Shown: positions 6,261 to 6,303 of the stretch, in pieces | Position numbering within the stretch: position 1 is the stretch's first letter | Layout: each line of letters starts with the position of its first letter | Source of the DNA: F23-D06 sp963620035 | Lineage (GTDB): Bacteria > Bacteroidota > Bacteroidia > Bacteroidales > WCHB1-69 | NCBI GenBank assembly: GCA_963620035.1 | Contig: CAVEXN010000044.1 | Span: 1-6,303 of the forward strand | DNA: 6,303 nt | Direction of reading: 5' to 3' | Made by a program: the position numbers and the translations under genes | The notes under the pieces: model-generated | Seen by the model: the letters and a program-made list of their open reading frames with translations, nothing else | The model's database searches: none | What the model was told of the DNA's origin: nothing

Positions 6261-6303
6261 CTATTATTAACTTTTTTACACCTCACCTTCAGACTATGCG
6301 AGG

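Noticed and set aside
1..6303. CRISPR array, tRNA, rRNA, insertion sequence or long repeats
   Set aside because: No regularly spaced repeats, cloverleaf-like segments, transposase-like frames or terminal inverted repeats were seen on reading both strands.

Overview
The window looks like a chromosomal segment from a member of the Bacteroidota (probably Bacteroidales). The pointers are a branching enzyme of the short, eukaryote-like type, a DUF3857/transglutaminase-like exported protein of a kind common in that phylum, and the lack of clear Shine-Dalgarno sequences before the starts. No species can be named from the sequence alone.

Layout, left to right. Positions 1-909 (+) hold the C-terminal third of a type III restriction enzyme (Res) subunit, including its nuclease motif; the helicase part is absent and the first ~55 bases look compositionally foreign. 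Positions 962-1206 (-) hold an unrecognised, frameshifted protein remnant that starts right after the stop of the next gene. Positions 1209-3200 (-) hold an intact glycogen branching enzyme gene (glgB). Positions 3197-4870 (-) hold an exported DUF3857/transglutaminase-like protein that overlaps glgB by ATGA, so these two form a coupled operon read right to left. Positions 4871-4987 are an AT-rich spacer. Positions 4988-6163 (-) hold a HinfI-like beta-class adenine-N6 DNA methyltransferase broken by one in-frame TAA and carrying two non-consensus residues in its AdoMet-binding motif. Positions 6165-6260 (-) hold a 31-codon stub that may be the end of a gene upstream of the methyltransferase.

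The two central genes are GC-rich (36 of 60 bases at 2461-2520). The methyltransferase region is AT-rich (17 of 60 at 5041-5100), as expected for DNA acquired from elsewhere. A healthy housekeeping operon therefore sits between damaged restriction-modification genes: a 5'-lacking Res on the left and a nonsense-split methyltransferase on the right. I see no intact new defence system. The most informative features are the stepwise decay of the methyltransferase, its unrecognised C-terminal domain, the unidentified frameshifted remnant beside glgB, and the coupling of glgB to an exported transglutaminase-fold protein that seems to have lost its catalytic residues.
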